64,000 nucleotides of DNA from Paenibacillus sp. PL2-23 (GTDB lineage: Bacteria > Bacillota > Bacilli > Paenibacillales > Paenibacillaceae): the NCBI RefSeq assembly GCF_040834005.1, contig NZ_CP162129.1, forward strand, positions 68,501 through 132,500, read 5' to 3'. A program made the translations under genes and the position numbers. Of the stretch, positions 32,848 to 41,817 are shown piece by piece; the stretch's first letter is position 1, and each line of letters begins with the position of its first letter. The notes under the pieces are model-generated. The model worked only from the letters and a program-made list of their open reading frames with translations, had not been told where the DNA came from and did no database searches.

Positions 32848-33390
32848 CTATTGCTCCATCTGCTTGGCGAGGAAGCCTGCCGCCGTCTCCGCCATCTTCA
32901 TCTCCATCTGAGCCATCTTCACCGACTCGTCCTTGCTGAGCAGCACTACTGTGCCGATGGGATCGCCGCCTGCAATAATAGGGGATATGACGAATGAGCT
33001 GTATTCCTCCTGCAGATCCTTTACAATTTCGAACGGTCCGCCCACCGCTTCCGTCAACGTCTTGCGGTTGTCCATGCAGGTTTCCAACGTACCGCCGATT
33101 GGCTTGTCCATCAGCTCCTTCTTGGAAGCGCCCGCTACCGTAATGATGGTGTCGCGATCGGAGATCAGCGTAATATGGCCGGTGCTCTCATGGAGCGATT
33201 CCGCATATTCCTTGGCGAAGTCGCCAAGCTCGCCAATCGGGGAATACTTCTTCAGGATGACTTCGCCGTCGCGGTCAACAAAAATTTCCAAAGGATCTCC
33301 CTCACGAATACGCAAGGTGCGGCGAATCTCTTTTGGAATCACCACTCGCCCTAGATCATCAATACGACGTACTATTCCAGTTGCTTTCAT
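32848..33390 (-). CDS. spoVT: Stage V sporulation transcriptional regulator SpoVT
   Basis: 180-residue forespore regulator of sigma-G-dependent genes. The N-terminal swapped-hairpin AbrB domain (MKATGIVRRIDDLGRVVIPK, residues 1-50) binds DNA and the C-terminal GAF-like domain (about 55-178) mediates assembly. Length and both domains match SpoVT. Its AbrB domain closely resembles that of the abrB gene at 53503, so the window holds two paralogous DNA-binding domains. It follows the SPFH/RHH insertion and precedes yabM. Confidence 0.96.
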   Translation of the reverse strand: MKATGIVRRIDDLGRVVIPKEIRRTLRIREGDPLEIFVDRDGEVILKKYSPIGELGDFAKEYAESLHESTGHITLISDRDTIITVAGASKKELMDKPIGGTLETCMDNRKTLTEAVGGPFEIVKDLQEEYSSFVISPIIAGGDPIGTVVLLSKDESVKMAQMEMKMAETAAGFLAKQMEQ

Positions 33391-33775
33391 TTCTTGTTGC
33401 CCCGCTTTCCTAGAGGATTGTGAATCGACTGGATACTTGCATCATTTATGATGGAATCACATCACTGAGAGCCCCACGAGGATCATCGCCGAACCATCAC
33501 CGGTATTGAAAGGGGTCAAGCTTCCGAGGTGGCTTTGCTTTCGCAAAGCTGGAGGTCGCTCATCCATGTAAGTCCTGAGGTGAGGTTTTCTCAATCTGAC
33601 CATAGTATTCATCCGCTCCCAGTATCTTATGCACGACCCCAGCGTACCCCAATCATGACTTTCTGGCAGCTGCTGGCGCCCCGCATCGTGCCGTCCAGGT
33701 CCTTACTATTCCCCAATCCTTGCAAGGATACCCAATCCCTCCGAGTCCTTCCCTGTCCCCTTGATCCCCCAAGCG
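33391..33775. other. Intergenic region upstream of spoVT
   Basis: About 385 bp containing the spoVT leader and promoter, which I could not place confidently. A short hairpin GCTTTGCTTTCGCAAAGC occurs at about 33534-33551. No gene is recognised. Confidence 0.4.
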
Positions 33776-33869
33776 TAAACGGCTGCGCCGTCCTTTGGCG
33801 GAGCAGCATACGTTTCGCGTTGAAATATAAGCCCAGTATAGAGAAAACTTATACTTCCTTATATTTTCA
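33776..33869 (-). repeat. Dispersed ~95-bp intergenic element, copy 3
   Basis: Almost identical to 30371-30466. On the minus strand it begins immediately after the T-run of the terminator at 33869-33906. Confidence 0.85.
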
Positions 33870-33906
33870 AAAAAACAGCATCCCCCGCCTCTTAGGGAGA
33901 TGCTGT
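33869..33906 (-). terminator. Terminator of the SPFH/RHH operon
   Basis: Hairpin CAGCATC(CCC)...GGGAGATGCTG with TTTTTT on the minus strand, about 15 bp after the ribbon-helix-helix gene. Confidence 0.8.
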
Positions 33907-33920
33907 ATGGGATCGCTCCA

Positions 33921-34103
33921 TTATTTGTCACTCTCTGTGTCCATTCGCGGCTTGCCGAGCCTGCTCGACTTGGCCAGCGCCTCGCGCAGCAGAAACTCAA
34001 TGTGTCCGTTGACGCTCCGGAACTCATCGGCAGCCCATTGCTCCAGTGCACGGTGTATATCCGGATCCAGGCGCAGCGGGAACGCCTTCTTCTCCTTAGC
34101 CAC
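33921..34103 (-). CDS. Ribbon-helix-helix (Arc-type) small protein
   Basis: 60-residue basic protein resembling Arc/MetJ-type DNA-binding proteins: a beta-strand FPLRLDP followed by DIHRALEQWAADEFRSVNGH and IEFLLREAL, a helix-turn-helix pair. The GTG start at 34103 is supported by AAGGGG 8 bases upstream, and that site overlaps the stop codon of the SPFH gene, indicating translational coupling. It may regulate its own operon or act as a small partner of the SPFH protein; the sequence does not decide. No toxin gene is adjacent, so I do not call a toxin-antitoxin pair. Confidence 0.75.
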   Translation of the reverse strand: MAKEKKAFPLRLDPDIHRALEQWAADEFRSVNGHIEFLLREALAKSSRLGKPRMDTESDK

Positions 34104-34115
34104 GGGAAGCGCCCC

Positions 34116-34988
34116 TTAGCTGTACAGAGAGCCTGTATTAATAACCGGCTGCGCCGCCCGGTCGGATACAATCGAGACCATCAGGTTGTTCACCATCGCC
34201 GCCCGCCGCTCGGCATCCAGCTCGATTCCGTTCTCCTCCAGCTTGCGCAGAGCCGCATCCACCATACCAACAGCGCCTTCCACGATTTTCTGGCGCGCCG
34301 CCACAATCGCAATCGCCTGCTGACGCTGCAGCATGGCGCTGGCAATCTCCGGCGAGTAGGCAAGATGCGTAATACGCGTCTCCCTCAGCTCCACGCCTGC
34401 CACGTCAAGCCGCTCCTGCAGCTCGCGCAGCAGCTCCGCAGCGACCTCGTCCGCATTGCCCCGAAGCGTAAGTCCGGAAGCATCCTCAAAAATATCATAA
34501 GGATATTGCGCCGCGATATGGCGAATCGCTGTCTCGCTCTGAATTTCTACGAAGCGCTCATATTGATCCACATCGAAGGAAGCCTTCGCCGTATCCACCA
34601 CCTTGAACACAATAACCGCGCCAATCTCGACAGGGTTACCCTCCGCGTCATTCACCTTCAGCTTCTGGCTGTTGAAATTGCGCACCTTCAGCGATACCGT
34701 CGCCTTGGACGTCAGCGGCAACACCATCCACAAGCCGCTCTCCGTAATGGTGCCGATATACGTGCCGAAGAACGTAATCACCTTCGCTTCATTAGGCTGC
34801 ACAATCACGAACGACGACAGCATAAGCAACGACAAGATGACGAGCGTTAAGCCGACGGTAATTATGATCCCCGACGGTGAATCGCTGGTCGCCTGCACAA
34901 TCGTGAGCGCCGCTCCGCCTATGCCAGCCACAATCGCCACAAGCAATCCCAAATATCCGCTAACGTACAGTGCCCTTTTCTCCCTCAT
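34116..34988 (-). CDS. SPFH/prohibitin-family membrane protein
   Basis: About 290 residues with two N-terminal membrane helices (roughly residues 10-30 and 45-62) followed by an SPFH domain ([18 protein letters not shown]... to about residue 235) and a helical tail. Members scaffold membrane microdomains or stress complexes. The ATG at 34988 has a GAGGTG site 6 bases upstream and is preferred over the GTG at 34997. It forms a two-gene unit with the downstream ribbon-helix-helix gene, inserted between spoVT and the foldase gene, outside the usual Bacillus gene order. Confidence 0.85.
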   Translation of the reverse strand: MREKRALYVSGYLGLLVAIVAGIGGAALTIVQATSDSPSGIIITVGLTLVILSLLMLSSFVIVQPNEAKVITFFGTYIGTITESGLWMVLPLTSKATVSLKVRNFNSQKLKVNDAEGNPVEIGAVIVFKVVDTAKASFDVDQYERFVEIQSETAIRHIAAQYPYDIFEDASGLTLRGNADEVAAELLRELQERLDVAGVELRETRITHLAYSPEIASAMLQRQQAIAIVAARQKIVEGAVGMVDAALRKLEENGIELDAERRAAMVNNLMVSIVSDRAAQPVINTGSLYS

Positions 34989-35062
34989 ACGCCTCACCTC
35001 ATATCAATATGATATTTTTATGATATCACTTTTTACAATATAAAACAATTGTTACTTAGCAC

Positions 35063-35115
35063 AAAAAAGCCATTCTGCCCGCAGTCGCATCGCTTCTGCT
35101 TGCAGAACGGCTTTC
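35063..35115 (-). terminator. Foldase gene terminator
   Basis: Inverted repeat AAGCCATTCTGC/GCAGAACGGCTT-type arms (35067-35078 with 35102-35113) followed by TTTTTT on the minus strand. Confidence 0.75.
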
Positions 35116-35125
35116 ATCCGCTCTC

Positions 35126-36202
35126 TTATTCCTTCTTCTCGTCGCCGGCTGCCGCGTCGCCAGCTGCTGCGTCGCCTGCGCCCTCTTCCTCCGCCTCAGC
35201 TTCATGAAGCGTAATGGTCAGCTCCTGCTTCGGCATGTCCTCTGTCATGAATTTCTCCAGGTACGAGTAGGCCGCTGCGCTTTTCACCTGCTCCTTATTC
35301 TCGTCGCTGAGCGCATCGTACGTTGTTTCCTCACGCTTCTCGACCTGGATGACATGGTAGCCATATTCGGTCTCGACAGGCTCGCCAATTGCGCCGATCT
35401 CCTGCTCCAGCGCCGCTTTCTTGAAGGCCTCTACCCAGCCGCCGGCCGCCTGCTTCTCATACAGGCCGCCTTTCTCCTTGGAGCCCGGGTCATCGGAGTA
35501 TTCCTTAGCGATCGCCGTCCAATCTCCGCCGGCCTCCAGCTTCGCCTTGGCTTCCTTGGCGAGTGCAAGCGCCTCGTCGAGCGTGCGAAGCTCCTTGGAT
35601 TCCTGCGTGGCCGGGTCCCTCTCCGACGTCGCCACCAGAATATGGCGAGCGGTGACGAGCGTGAAGTCGTTTTTCATGGTTTCGAATGACTTGTTAATAT
35701 CCTCATCCGTCACCTGGGCGTTCAAATGCTCAATCGTCGCCGCGTTCAACAGAAGGAACGTCGCCATGTCTGCGTCGGTAATTCCCTTCTCCTCAACCTC
35801 AGCCGCGAACGTCTCGTCATTTTTCTTGAAGTCTTGGTAGAGCTTGAGCTGCTCGTCCACCTGCTCGCGAGCTGCCTTCAAGGCATCCTCCGAAGCTCGG
35901 GCGCCCAGAAGCTTGTACGACACATATTGCTCAAGCAGAACCTTCTTGAATTCCGGCACTTCTATAATGGACGCGTACGCCGGCTGCGACAGCGCATACA
36001 GACCCAGATATTTGTCCAATTCAGCTTGTGTTACCTGACCGTCTTTGTAGGTGGCGACGACCTCTCCGTCGCTTACGTCCTTGAACGAAAGCGAATGCCC
36101 TTTGTCGCCTCCGCATGCCGCCAGCATCGTCATGGCGAGCACTGCCGAAGCGATCAGCAGCGCCGTTCTGCGCCATGCCGATTTCCTTGTACTGTGGAAC
36201 AT
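35126..36202 (-). CDS. PrsA-type lipoprotein foldase (peptidyl-prolyl isomerase)
   Basis: About 358 residues. A lipoprotein signal peptide ends in the lipobox LAAC (cysteine near residue 30), giving an extracytoplasmic membrane-anchored protein. A SurA-like N-terminal chaperone region is followed by a parvulin PPIase domain (about 200-310, from TARHILVATSERDPAT to EYGYHVIQVEKRE). The tail is Ala/Glu/Asp-rich with a repeated AAGDAAAGD. The ATG at 36202 has AAAGGGG 7 bases upstream; reading further upstream would run into mfd. It helps fold exported proteins. In Bacillus subtilis spoVT directly follows mfd, so this gene and the SPFH pair are additions. Confidence 0.9.
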   Translation of the reverse strand: MFHSTRKSAWRRTALLIASAVLAMTMLAACGGDKGHSLSFKDVSDGEVVATYKDGQVTQAELDKYLGLYALSQPAYASIIEVPEFKKVLLEQYVSYKLLGARASEDALKAAREQVDEQLKLYQDFKKNDETFAAEVEEKGITDADMATFLLLNAATIEHLNAQVTDEDINKSFETMKNDFTLVTARHILVATSERDPATQESKELRTLDEALALAKEAKAKLEAGGDWTAIAKEYSDDPGSKEKGGLYEKQAAGGWVEAFKKAALEQEIGAIGEPVETEYGYHVIQVEKREETTYDALSDENKEQVKSAAAYSYLEKFMTEDMPKQELTITLHEAEAEEEGAGDAAAGDAAAGDEKKE

Positions 36203-36291
36203 GCCAAATCCCCTTTCGGTATGTAAGCTCAAAATATGGTTGCTCAATATATCGTATTGTAGCAGATCGGCGGCACCGATTGCCAATTTTG

Positions 36292-39200
36292 CTAGGAAGA
36301 GGCGTTCTGCAGCTGCTCTTTGCCCGTGACGGCTTCGCCGAAGCCGTCCATAAACTTCTCGCACAGATGGAGCTTCTGCTCCATGCTAAGGCCCTTGCCA
36401 CGCAGCAGAATGGTCTGCGGCGCCTCTTGCTCCGCGCTTTGCTTGAACCGGTTCTCAAGCTGCAGGCAGAGCTGGTCCACCTTCTTCCGCGCAATACGCC
36501 CCTTCATGGCGTCGGACAGGCGCAGAATCAGATCATCGCCCTTCTGGCTGATGGCTTCGATGCCGAATTGGGCCCCGTATATTTTGAGCCGCGCGACTGA
36601 CATGAGATTGCTGACGGCCTGCGGCAGGTCGCCGAACCGGTCGATCAGCTCATCCATCAGATCATCCGTCTCCGCAAACGATTTGGCCGCCGCCACCTTC
36701 TTGTAAATCTCGATCTTCTGAATGCTGTCATAGATATAGTCGGAGGGCAGATACGCGTCCACGCTTATATCGATAACCGTGTTGACGACCTTCTCCTCCA
36801 CCGCCTCCACGCCGCTCATCTGCTGCTTGCGTTTCGCAATCTCCTCCGCCAGCATCTGCGAATACATATCGAAGCCGACAGAGGCGATGAAGCCATGCTG
36901 CTCCGCCCCCAGCAGGTTGCCCGCGCCGCGGATGGACAAGTCGCGCATCGCGATCTTGAAGCCGGAGCCCAGCTCCGTGAACTCCTTGATCGACTGCAGA
37001 CGCTTCTCCGCGACCTCCGTCAGCACCTTGTCCCGCTGATAGGTGAAGTACGCGTACGCGATCCGGTTGGAGCGGCCGACCCGTCCTCTCAGCTGGTACA
37101 GCTGGGACAAGCCCATCTTGTCCGCGTCGTGCACGATCAGCGTGTTCACGTTGGGGATGTCGACGCCTGTCTCGATAATGCTTGTGCTGACAAGCACGTC
37201 AGATTCACCGTCGAGGAAGTCGAGAATCGTCTTCTCCAGCTCCTGCTCCGACATCTGGCCATGGCCCACCGTCACCTTCGCGTCCGGCACAAGCTCATTG
37301 ATCGCCTCCGCCATCTGATAGATGCCCTGCACCCTATTATACAAATAGTAGACCTGGCCGCCCCTGGCAAGCTCGCGCTCGATGGACTCTCGCACAAGAG
37401 CCGGGCTGTATTCGACGACGTACGTCTGTACCGGGAATCGATTCTCCGGGGGCGTCTCAATAACAGACAAATCCCGTACGCCCAGCATAGACATGTGCAG
37501 CGTGCGCGGAATAGGCGTAGCCGTCAGCGTCAGGACGTCGACGTTCGTCTTCAGCTTCTTCAGCTTCTCCTTGTGGGAGACGCCGAAGCGCTGCTCCTCG
37601 TCCACGATCAGCAGCCCCAGCGATTTGAATATGATGTCCTGGGACAGCAGCCGATGCGTCCCGATGACCACATCCACCGTGCCGTTCTTGAGCGACTTGA
37701 TCGTCTCGTTCTGCTCCTTGCGGGAGCGGAAGCGGCTAAGCACCTGAACATTGATCGGGTAGCCGGAGAACCGCTCGCGGAATGTCTCGTAATGCTGCTG
37801 AGCCAGAATCGTGGTCGGCACGAGCACAGCCACCTGCTTGCCCTCCATCGCAGCCTTGAACGCTGCCCGGACAGCAACCTCTGTCTTGCCGTAGCCGACG
37901 TCTCCGCACAGCAGGCGGTCCATTGGCTGCGACTTCTCCATATCCCTCTTGATCTCCTCGATAGCCCGCAGCTGGTCTCTTGTCTCGTCGTACGGGAACA
38001 TCGCTTCGAATTCCTGCTGATAGGTCGTATCCTTGCTGAACGCGTAGCCTGGCGTGGACTGCCGCTGCGCGTAAAGCTTGATCAGATCATCGGCAATGTC
38101 CTGGACGGAGGCTCTCGCTTTGCTCTTCGCCTTCGTCCACTCGCTGCCGCCCAGCTTATTGATCTTCGGCTCCTTCTCTTCATTGCCGACATACTTCTGG
38201 ATCATGTCCACCTGATCGATCGGCACGGACAGCTTGTCGCCGCCGGCATAGACGATATGCAGGTAGTCGCGGTGGATGCCGCCGATCTCCAGCGTGCCAA
38301 TGCCCACGTACTTGCCGATGCCGTGGTTCTGATGGACAACGTAGTCGCCAACCTTCAGCTCGCTGTAGCTTTTGATCCGCTCGGCATTGTCGATCTTCTT
38401 GCCCTGGCTTCGCTGCTTGCGCTGCTTCTGCGAGAACATCTCGCCTTCCGTAATGACGACCAGATGCGAGGAAGGCAGCTCGAAGCCCTGCTGCAGGTTG
38501 CCCTCCAGCAGCATCGGCGCTTCTATGCTGTAATCGTCGAGCACGCGGCGCAAGCGCTCGATTCGCTCTGCGCTTCCCGCCAGCATCATCACCTTCGTGC
38601 CGATCTTCTTCCAGCGATCCATCTCAGCCTTCAGCACGTTCATCTGGCCGTGGAAATTTTGCATGGAACGGCTGGTCATGTTCAGAATATTTTGCGGCTG
38701 GCTATGCGGAATTTGTCTCAGGAACAAGGATAAGAACAGGGTCTGGAAGGGACGATGATGCAGAACCTCATCCGTATCGCGCGCCAGCGCAAGACCCGGC
38801 AGCGACTTGCCGTTCTGCAGCAGATGGAGAGCCCACTCGCTCTCGTCCCGCTCCAGCTGCTTCGCCGTCTCGATCAGCCGGGTCGGTTCGTCCAGAATCA
38901 GCACCGTATCGCTGGGCATATAGTCCATAATGGTCTGCCGCTCCGGATAGAGGAGCGCAATATATTTGTAAATCTCGGGGAAGTACACATGCTCCCGCAG
39001 CTTCTCCAGCTCGCTGCCCATCTCGGTGCGCAAGCGGTCCTTCGCCGTGCGGTCGGTCATCTTCTCCAGCTGCTTCTCCAGCAGCAAGCCGGCATGATCT
39101 GCCGCGTTCCTCATACGCGCCGCATCCGCGACAATCTCCTGGCACGGCGTGACCACGTAAGACTCCAGCCGGTCGGCGGAGCGCTGGTCAGCGGGATCGA

Positions 39201-39819
39201 ACAGGCGAATGGAGTCGATGTCATCGCCGAACCATTCGATACGGCAAGCCTGCGCGGCCGTCAGCGGATAGAAGTCAACGATGCCGCCCCTCACGCTCAT
39301 CTCGCCCTTGGATTCCACCCGATCTACTCTCACGTAGCCTAACGCCGTCATTTGGCGGAGGAAGTTCTCGATAGGAAGCGCGTCTCCTACACGCACCTCA
39401 ATCTGGGAATCCGCCATGACGCTGCCGATCGGCAGGTAGCGCCGGACACCGGAGAACGGCACGACAACAAGCCCGCGAAAGCCCTTGGACAGCTTGATCA
39501 GCACGTCCATTCGCTGCGCCAGCGTCTCGGGACTCGAGATCGCCGCCTCCGCAGCCATCAGCTCATTCGCAGGATACAGGAGCACCTGATCAGGGGACAA
39601 ACATTCTTGCAGATCCTCCGCGATCTTCTGCGCGGAGAACATATTATGCGTCACGACGAGCATGGGACGCTCTACCGCTTCCTCTAGCGCCGCGATCAAT
39701 ACTTGGCGGGAAGAGCCGGCGAGACCGGATACCATCTGCTCACGCATGCCTTTGCGAATACCCGTCAGAATAGACTGAACGTCTTGATCCGCGGCAAAAG
39801 CTTGGATTAGCGCTTTCAA
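36292..39819 (-). CDS. mfd: Transcription-repair coupling factor Mfd
   Basis: DNA translocase that removes stalled RNA polymerase and recruits UvrA. About 1175 residues with the UvrB-like N-terminal module (ALIQAFAADQDVQSILTGI onward), the RNA-polymerase-interacting CarD-like domain (LKVGDYVVHQNHGIGKYVGI), the superfamily 2 helicase core with Walker A GDVGYGKTEVA, the DEEQ box (IVDEEQRFGVSHKEK) and the translocation motif region, and a C-terminal TRCF domain. The TTG at 39819, with GAGGTG 9 bases upstream, aligns best with known Mfd starts; an in-frame TTG at 39852 is also possible. Confidence 0.96.
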   Translation of the reverse strand: MKALIQAFAADQDVQSILTGIRKGMREQMVSGLAGSSRQVLIAALEEAVERPMLVVTHNMFSAQKIAEDLQECLSPDQVLLYPANELMAAEAAISSPETLAQRMDVLIKLSKGFRGLVVVPFSGVRRYLPIGSVMADSQIEVRVGDALPIENFLRQMTALGYVRVDRVESKGEMSVRGGIVDFYPLTAAQACRIEWFGDDIDSIRLFDPADQRSADRLESYVVTPCQEIVADAARMRNAADHAGLLLEKQLEKMTDRTAKDRLRTEMGSELEKLREHVYFPEIYKYIALLYPERQTIMDYMPSDTVLILDEPTRLIETAKQLERDESEWALHLLQNGKSLPGLALARDTDEVLHHRPFQTLFLSLFLRQIPHSQPQNILNMTSRSMQNFHGQMNVLKAEMDRWKKIGTKVMMLAGSAERIERLRRVLDDYSIEAPMLLEGNLQQGFELPSSHLVVITEGEMFSQKQRKQRSQGKKIDNAERIKSYSELKVGDYVVHQNHGIGKYVGIGTLEIGGIHRDYLHIVYAGGDKLSVPIDQVDMIQKYVGNEEKEPKINKLGGSEWTKAKSKARASVQDIADDLIKLYAQRQSTPGYAFSKDTTYQQEFEAMFPYDETRDQLRAIEEIKRDMEKSQPMDRLLCGDVGYGKTEVAVRAAFKAAMEGKQVAVLVPTTILAQQHYETFRERFSGYPINVQVLSRFRSRKEQNETIKSLKNGTVDVVIGTHRLLSQDIIFKSLGLLIVDEEQRFGVSHKEKLKKLKTNVDVLTLTATPIPRTLHMSMLGVRDLSVIETPPENRFPVQTYVVEYSPALVRESIERELARGGQVYYLYNRVQGIYQMAEAINELVPDAKVTVGHGQMSEQELEKTILDFLDGESDVLVSTSIIETGVDIPNVNTLIVHDADKMGLSQLYQLRGRVGRSNRIAYAYFTYQRDKVLTEVAEKRLQSIKEFTELGSGFKIAMRDLSIRGAGNLLGAEQHGFIASVGFDMYSQMLAEEIAKRKQQMSGVEAVEEKVVNTVIDISVDAYLPSDYIYDSIQKIEIYKKVAAAKSFAETDDLMDELIDRFGDLPQAVSNLMSVARLKIYGAQFGIEAISQKGDDLILRLSDAMKGRIARKKVDQLCLQLENRFKQSAEQEAPQTILLRGKGLSMEQKLHLCEKFMDGFGEAVTGKEQLQNASS

Positions 39820-39975
39820 CGTTTGCGGCACCTCTTTTCTATACACAACCAATACCTGCTAGCCTTGCAGGTTCATAGAGCTTCAATCACGAAATAACCT
39901 GGACCTGCCCACGCAAAAACAGCTACATCCGGCCAAGTTGGCGGCATAGCCTGTTCTCGCGTGTTCTATCCGGGA

Positions 39976-40206
39976 TTATTGCAGGGGGTTGCCGACCAGC
40001 AGCAGATCCGGATTGGAATCCAGCGCTTCACTGCAGTAATCGCACACAACCTTTACCGTCACGTCTCCGTTTGAGTCATACGCTATTATATCGCTGCGCT
40101 CTTCGGGGGTCAAGGAATGGAAGCCTAGCTGCTGCTCCGTCACGGATGCGGTATTCAGCGAGCCAATCGATGTTTTGCAGTGCCTGCATATATAGTTTAC
40201 AGCCAT
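39976..40206 (-). CDS. fin: Anti-sigma-F factor Fin (YabK)
   Basis: 76-residue zinc-ribbon-like protein with two CxxC pairs (CRHC near the N-terminus and CDYC near residue 57). It matches Fin, the forespore protein that inhibits sigma-F-directed RNA polymerase to help the switch to sigma-G. It lies between pth and mfd exactly as in Bacillus subtilis. A second anti-sigma protein, Gin/CsfB, is encoded at the other end of the window. Confidence 0.93.
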   Translation of the reverse strand: MAVNYICRHCKTSIGSLNTASVTEQQLGFHSLTPEERSDIIAYDSNGDVTVKVVCDYCSEALDSNPDLLLVGNPLQ

Positions 40207-40269
40207 ATGTATGCCTCCTGAAGTTTCATTATACCCTTCAGTATGCCCCGTATGGCCTCTCTTTAACGG

Positions 40270-40830
40270 CTAACGGTTAAACTTCGCCATCGTCTCCTCG
40301 AATGGCGCCTTCAAGCTGTATTCCGCCGCGTCGCATGCCTGCTGGATCATCGTCTCCAGCTTGTCCTTCTCCGCCTTCGGGAAGCTCGACAGCACGTAGT
40401 CGGAGATGACGATGCCGGGCTGAGGACGGGATATGCCCATCCGAATCCGGTTGAACGTCTGTGTGCCGAGATGCTGAATCAGCGACTTGATGCCGTTATG
40501 GCCGCCCGCGCTCCCCTGATAGCGAAGCCTCAGCTTGCCAATCTCCGTATCCAGATCGTCGTAGACGACAATCATATCGGACAGCTCTGCTTTAAAATAG
40601 TCCATGAACCCCCGAGCCGATTCCCCGGACAGGTTCATATAGGTCATTGGCTTAATCAACGCCACCTTCACGCCGCCGACATTCCCTTCCCCGATGAGCG
40701 CCTTGCACTTGCTCTGCGTGACGGAGATGCCCCACCTCTTCGCCAGCTCGTCCACGACCATAAAGCCGACGTTATGGCGCGTATCGCGATAGGCTGTGCC
40801 CGGATTGCCGAGCCCTACGATCCATTTCAT
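40270..40830 (-). CDS. pth: Peptidyl-tRNA hydrolase
   Basis: 186-residue enzyme that releases peptides from peptidyl-tRNA. It shows the family N-terminus KWIVGLGNPGTAYRDTRHNV, with catalytic His in TRHNVGF, the KPMTYMNLSG motif and the conserved DDLDTEIGKLRLRYQGSAGG region. Length is normal. It lies between ctc and fin as usual. Confidence 0.97.
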   Translation of the reverse strand: MKWIVGLGNPGTAYRDTRHNVGFMVVDELAKRWGISVTQSKCKALIGEGNVGGVKVALIKPMTYMNLSGESARGFMDYFKAELSDMIVVYDDLDTEIGKLRLRYQGSAGGHNGIKSLIQHLGTQTFNRIRMGISRPQPGIVISDYVLSSFPKAEKDKLETMIQQACDAAEYSLKAPFEETMAKFNR

Positions 40831-40958
40831 ATTGGTCCTCCTCTAATCCCTTTACCCTTCTACCTTGTAATGTAGCATACTCACGCAGCCATTGCGAAGC
40901 TTTTGTCCATCTCTGTCCTCCATCCAACGCCTGTCATCCCGCATCAGCAGACCGCAAC

Positions 40959-41006
40959 AAAAGGCCGTCCCTTGCGCAGAGCTAAGCTCTGCGCCAAGGA
41001 CAGCCC
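40959..41006 (-). terminator. ctc terminator
   Basis: Long hairpin with 20-base arms (40963-40982 and 40986-41005) followed by TTTTGTTG on the minus strand. Confidence 0.8.
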
Positions 41007-41057
41007 TCCTTGCCGCTCTATGTGCCCGCAAGCCGCTTCGGCATTGCGCGGTCTGTT

Positions 41058-41711
41058 CTATGTGCTGGTCGCGATCTCCTCATGGTTCGCTTCCTCCGAG
41101 CGAGATTCCGCTTCCTGCAGCTCCGCATCTTGCGCTTCCGCCTCCGCTTCGCTCAGCTCTTTCTGCGGCGCAAGCACCGTCACCACCACGAGCTGTGGAT
41201 CGGATTTCGCTTCGACGCCCTGCGGAAGCTGCAGATCGGACACGGTCAAGCTGCCCCCGATCTCAAGCTCGCTGACGTCCACCTCGACAATCTCCGGAAT
41301 ATCGCTCGGCAAGCATTGCACCTCCAGCTCATGCAGCACCAGTGAGAGAATGCCGCCTTCGCGCACGCCAGTGGAATCGCCGATCGCTTCAATGCGAACA
41401 TTCGCCTTCACGGCTTCATTCATATTAATCTGGTGGAAGTCGACATGCAGAAGCTTGCCTGTTAAGGAATCACGCTGCACGTCGGACACCATAACGGAAT
41501 GCTTGCCGGCCGACGGCACATCAAGCTCCAGCACAGCGTTGGGATGCGAACGAAGCAGCGCGGACAGCTCCTTCTCGCATACGGATACCTGCGAAGCGTC
41601 CTGCAGACTCCTGCCATATACGATGCCCGGCACCTGGCCGCTGATCCGCAGCTTGCGCAGGTCGCCTTTCGTGGCGCCGGCGCGCTGTTCGACTTTCATT
41701 GCTATAGCCAT
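41058..41711 (-). CDS. rplY: Ribosomal protein bL25/Ctc (TL5 type)
   Basis: 217-residue general-stress form of ribosomal protein L25: an N-terminal 5S-rRNA-binding domain (KGDLRKLRISGQVPGIVYGR) and a C-terminal TL5 beta domain, ending in a Glu/Ala-rich tail. The ATG at 41711 has GAGGAGGG 6-8 bases upstream; the open frame extends upstream to 41873 but without family similarity. Between glmU and this gene Bacillus subtilis has prs; here there are only 106 bp and no prs. Confidence 0.93.
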   Translation of the reverse strand: MAIAMKVEQRAGATKGDLRKLRISGQVPGIVYGRSLQDASQVSVCEKELSALLRSHPNAVLELDVPSAGKHSVMVSDVQRDSLTGKLLHVDFHQINMNEAVKANVRIEAIGDSTGVREGGILSLVLHELEVQCLPSDIPEIVEVDVSELEIGGSLTVSDLQLPQGVEAKSDPQLVVVTVLAPQKELSEAEAEAQDAELQEAESRSEEANHEEIATST

Positions 41712-41817
41712 ATGGAACCCTCCTCGAGGAAATGGAATTCCATATAACTTTACCCACATGCGCCGGAAATTAATCACAGGGCGCCACATGCGCCCGCCAG
41801 CCCGGCATGGAGCGTGG

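Noticed and set aside
33921..34103. Antitoxin of a toxin-antitoxin pair
   Set aside because: The ribbon-helix-helix protein fits an antitoxin fold, but the adjacent gene is an SPFH membrane protein and no toxin-like gene is nearby.
36895..38733. 612-codon open frame on the plus strand
   Set aside because: Antisense to mfd, whose helicase motifs are clear; low-complexity Leu/Arg/His composition typical of a shadow frame.
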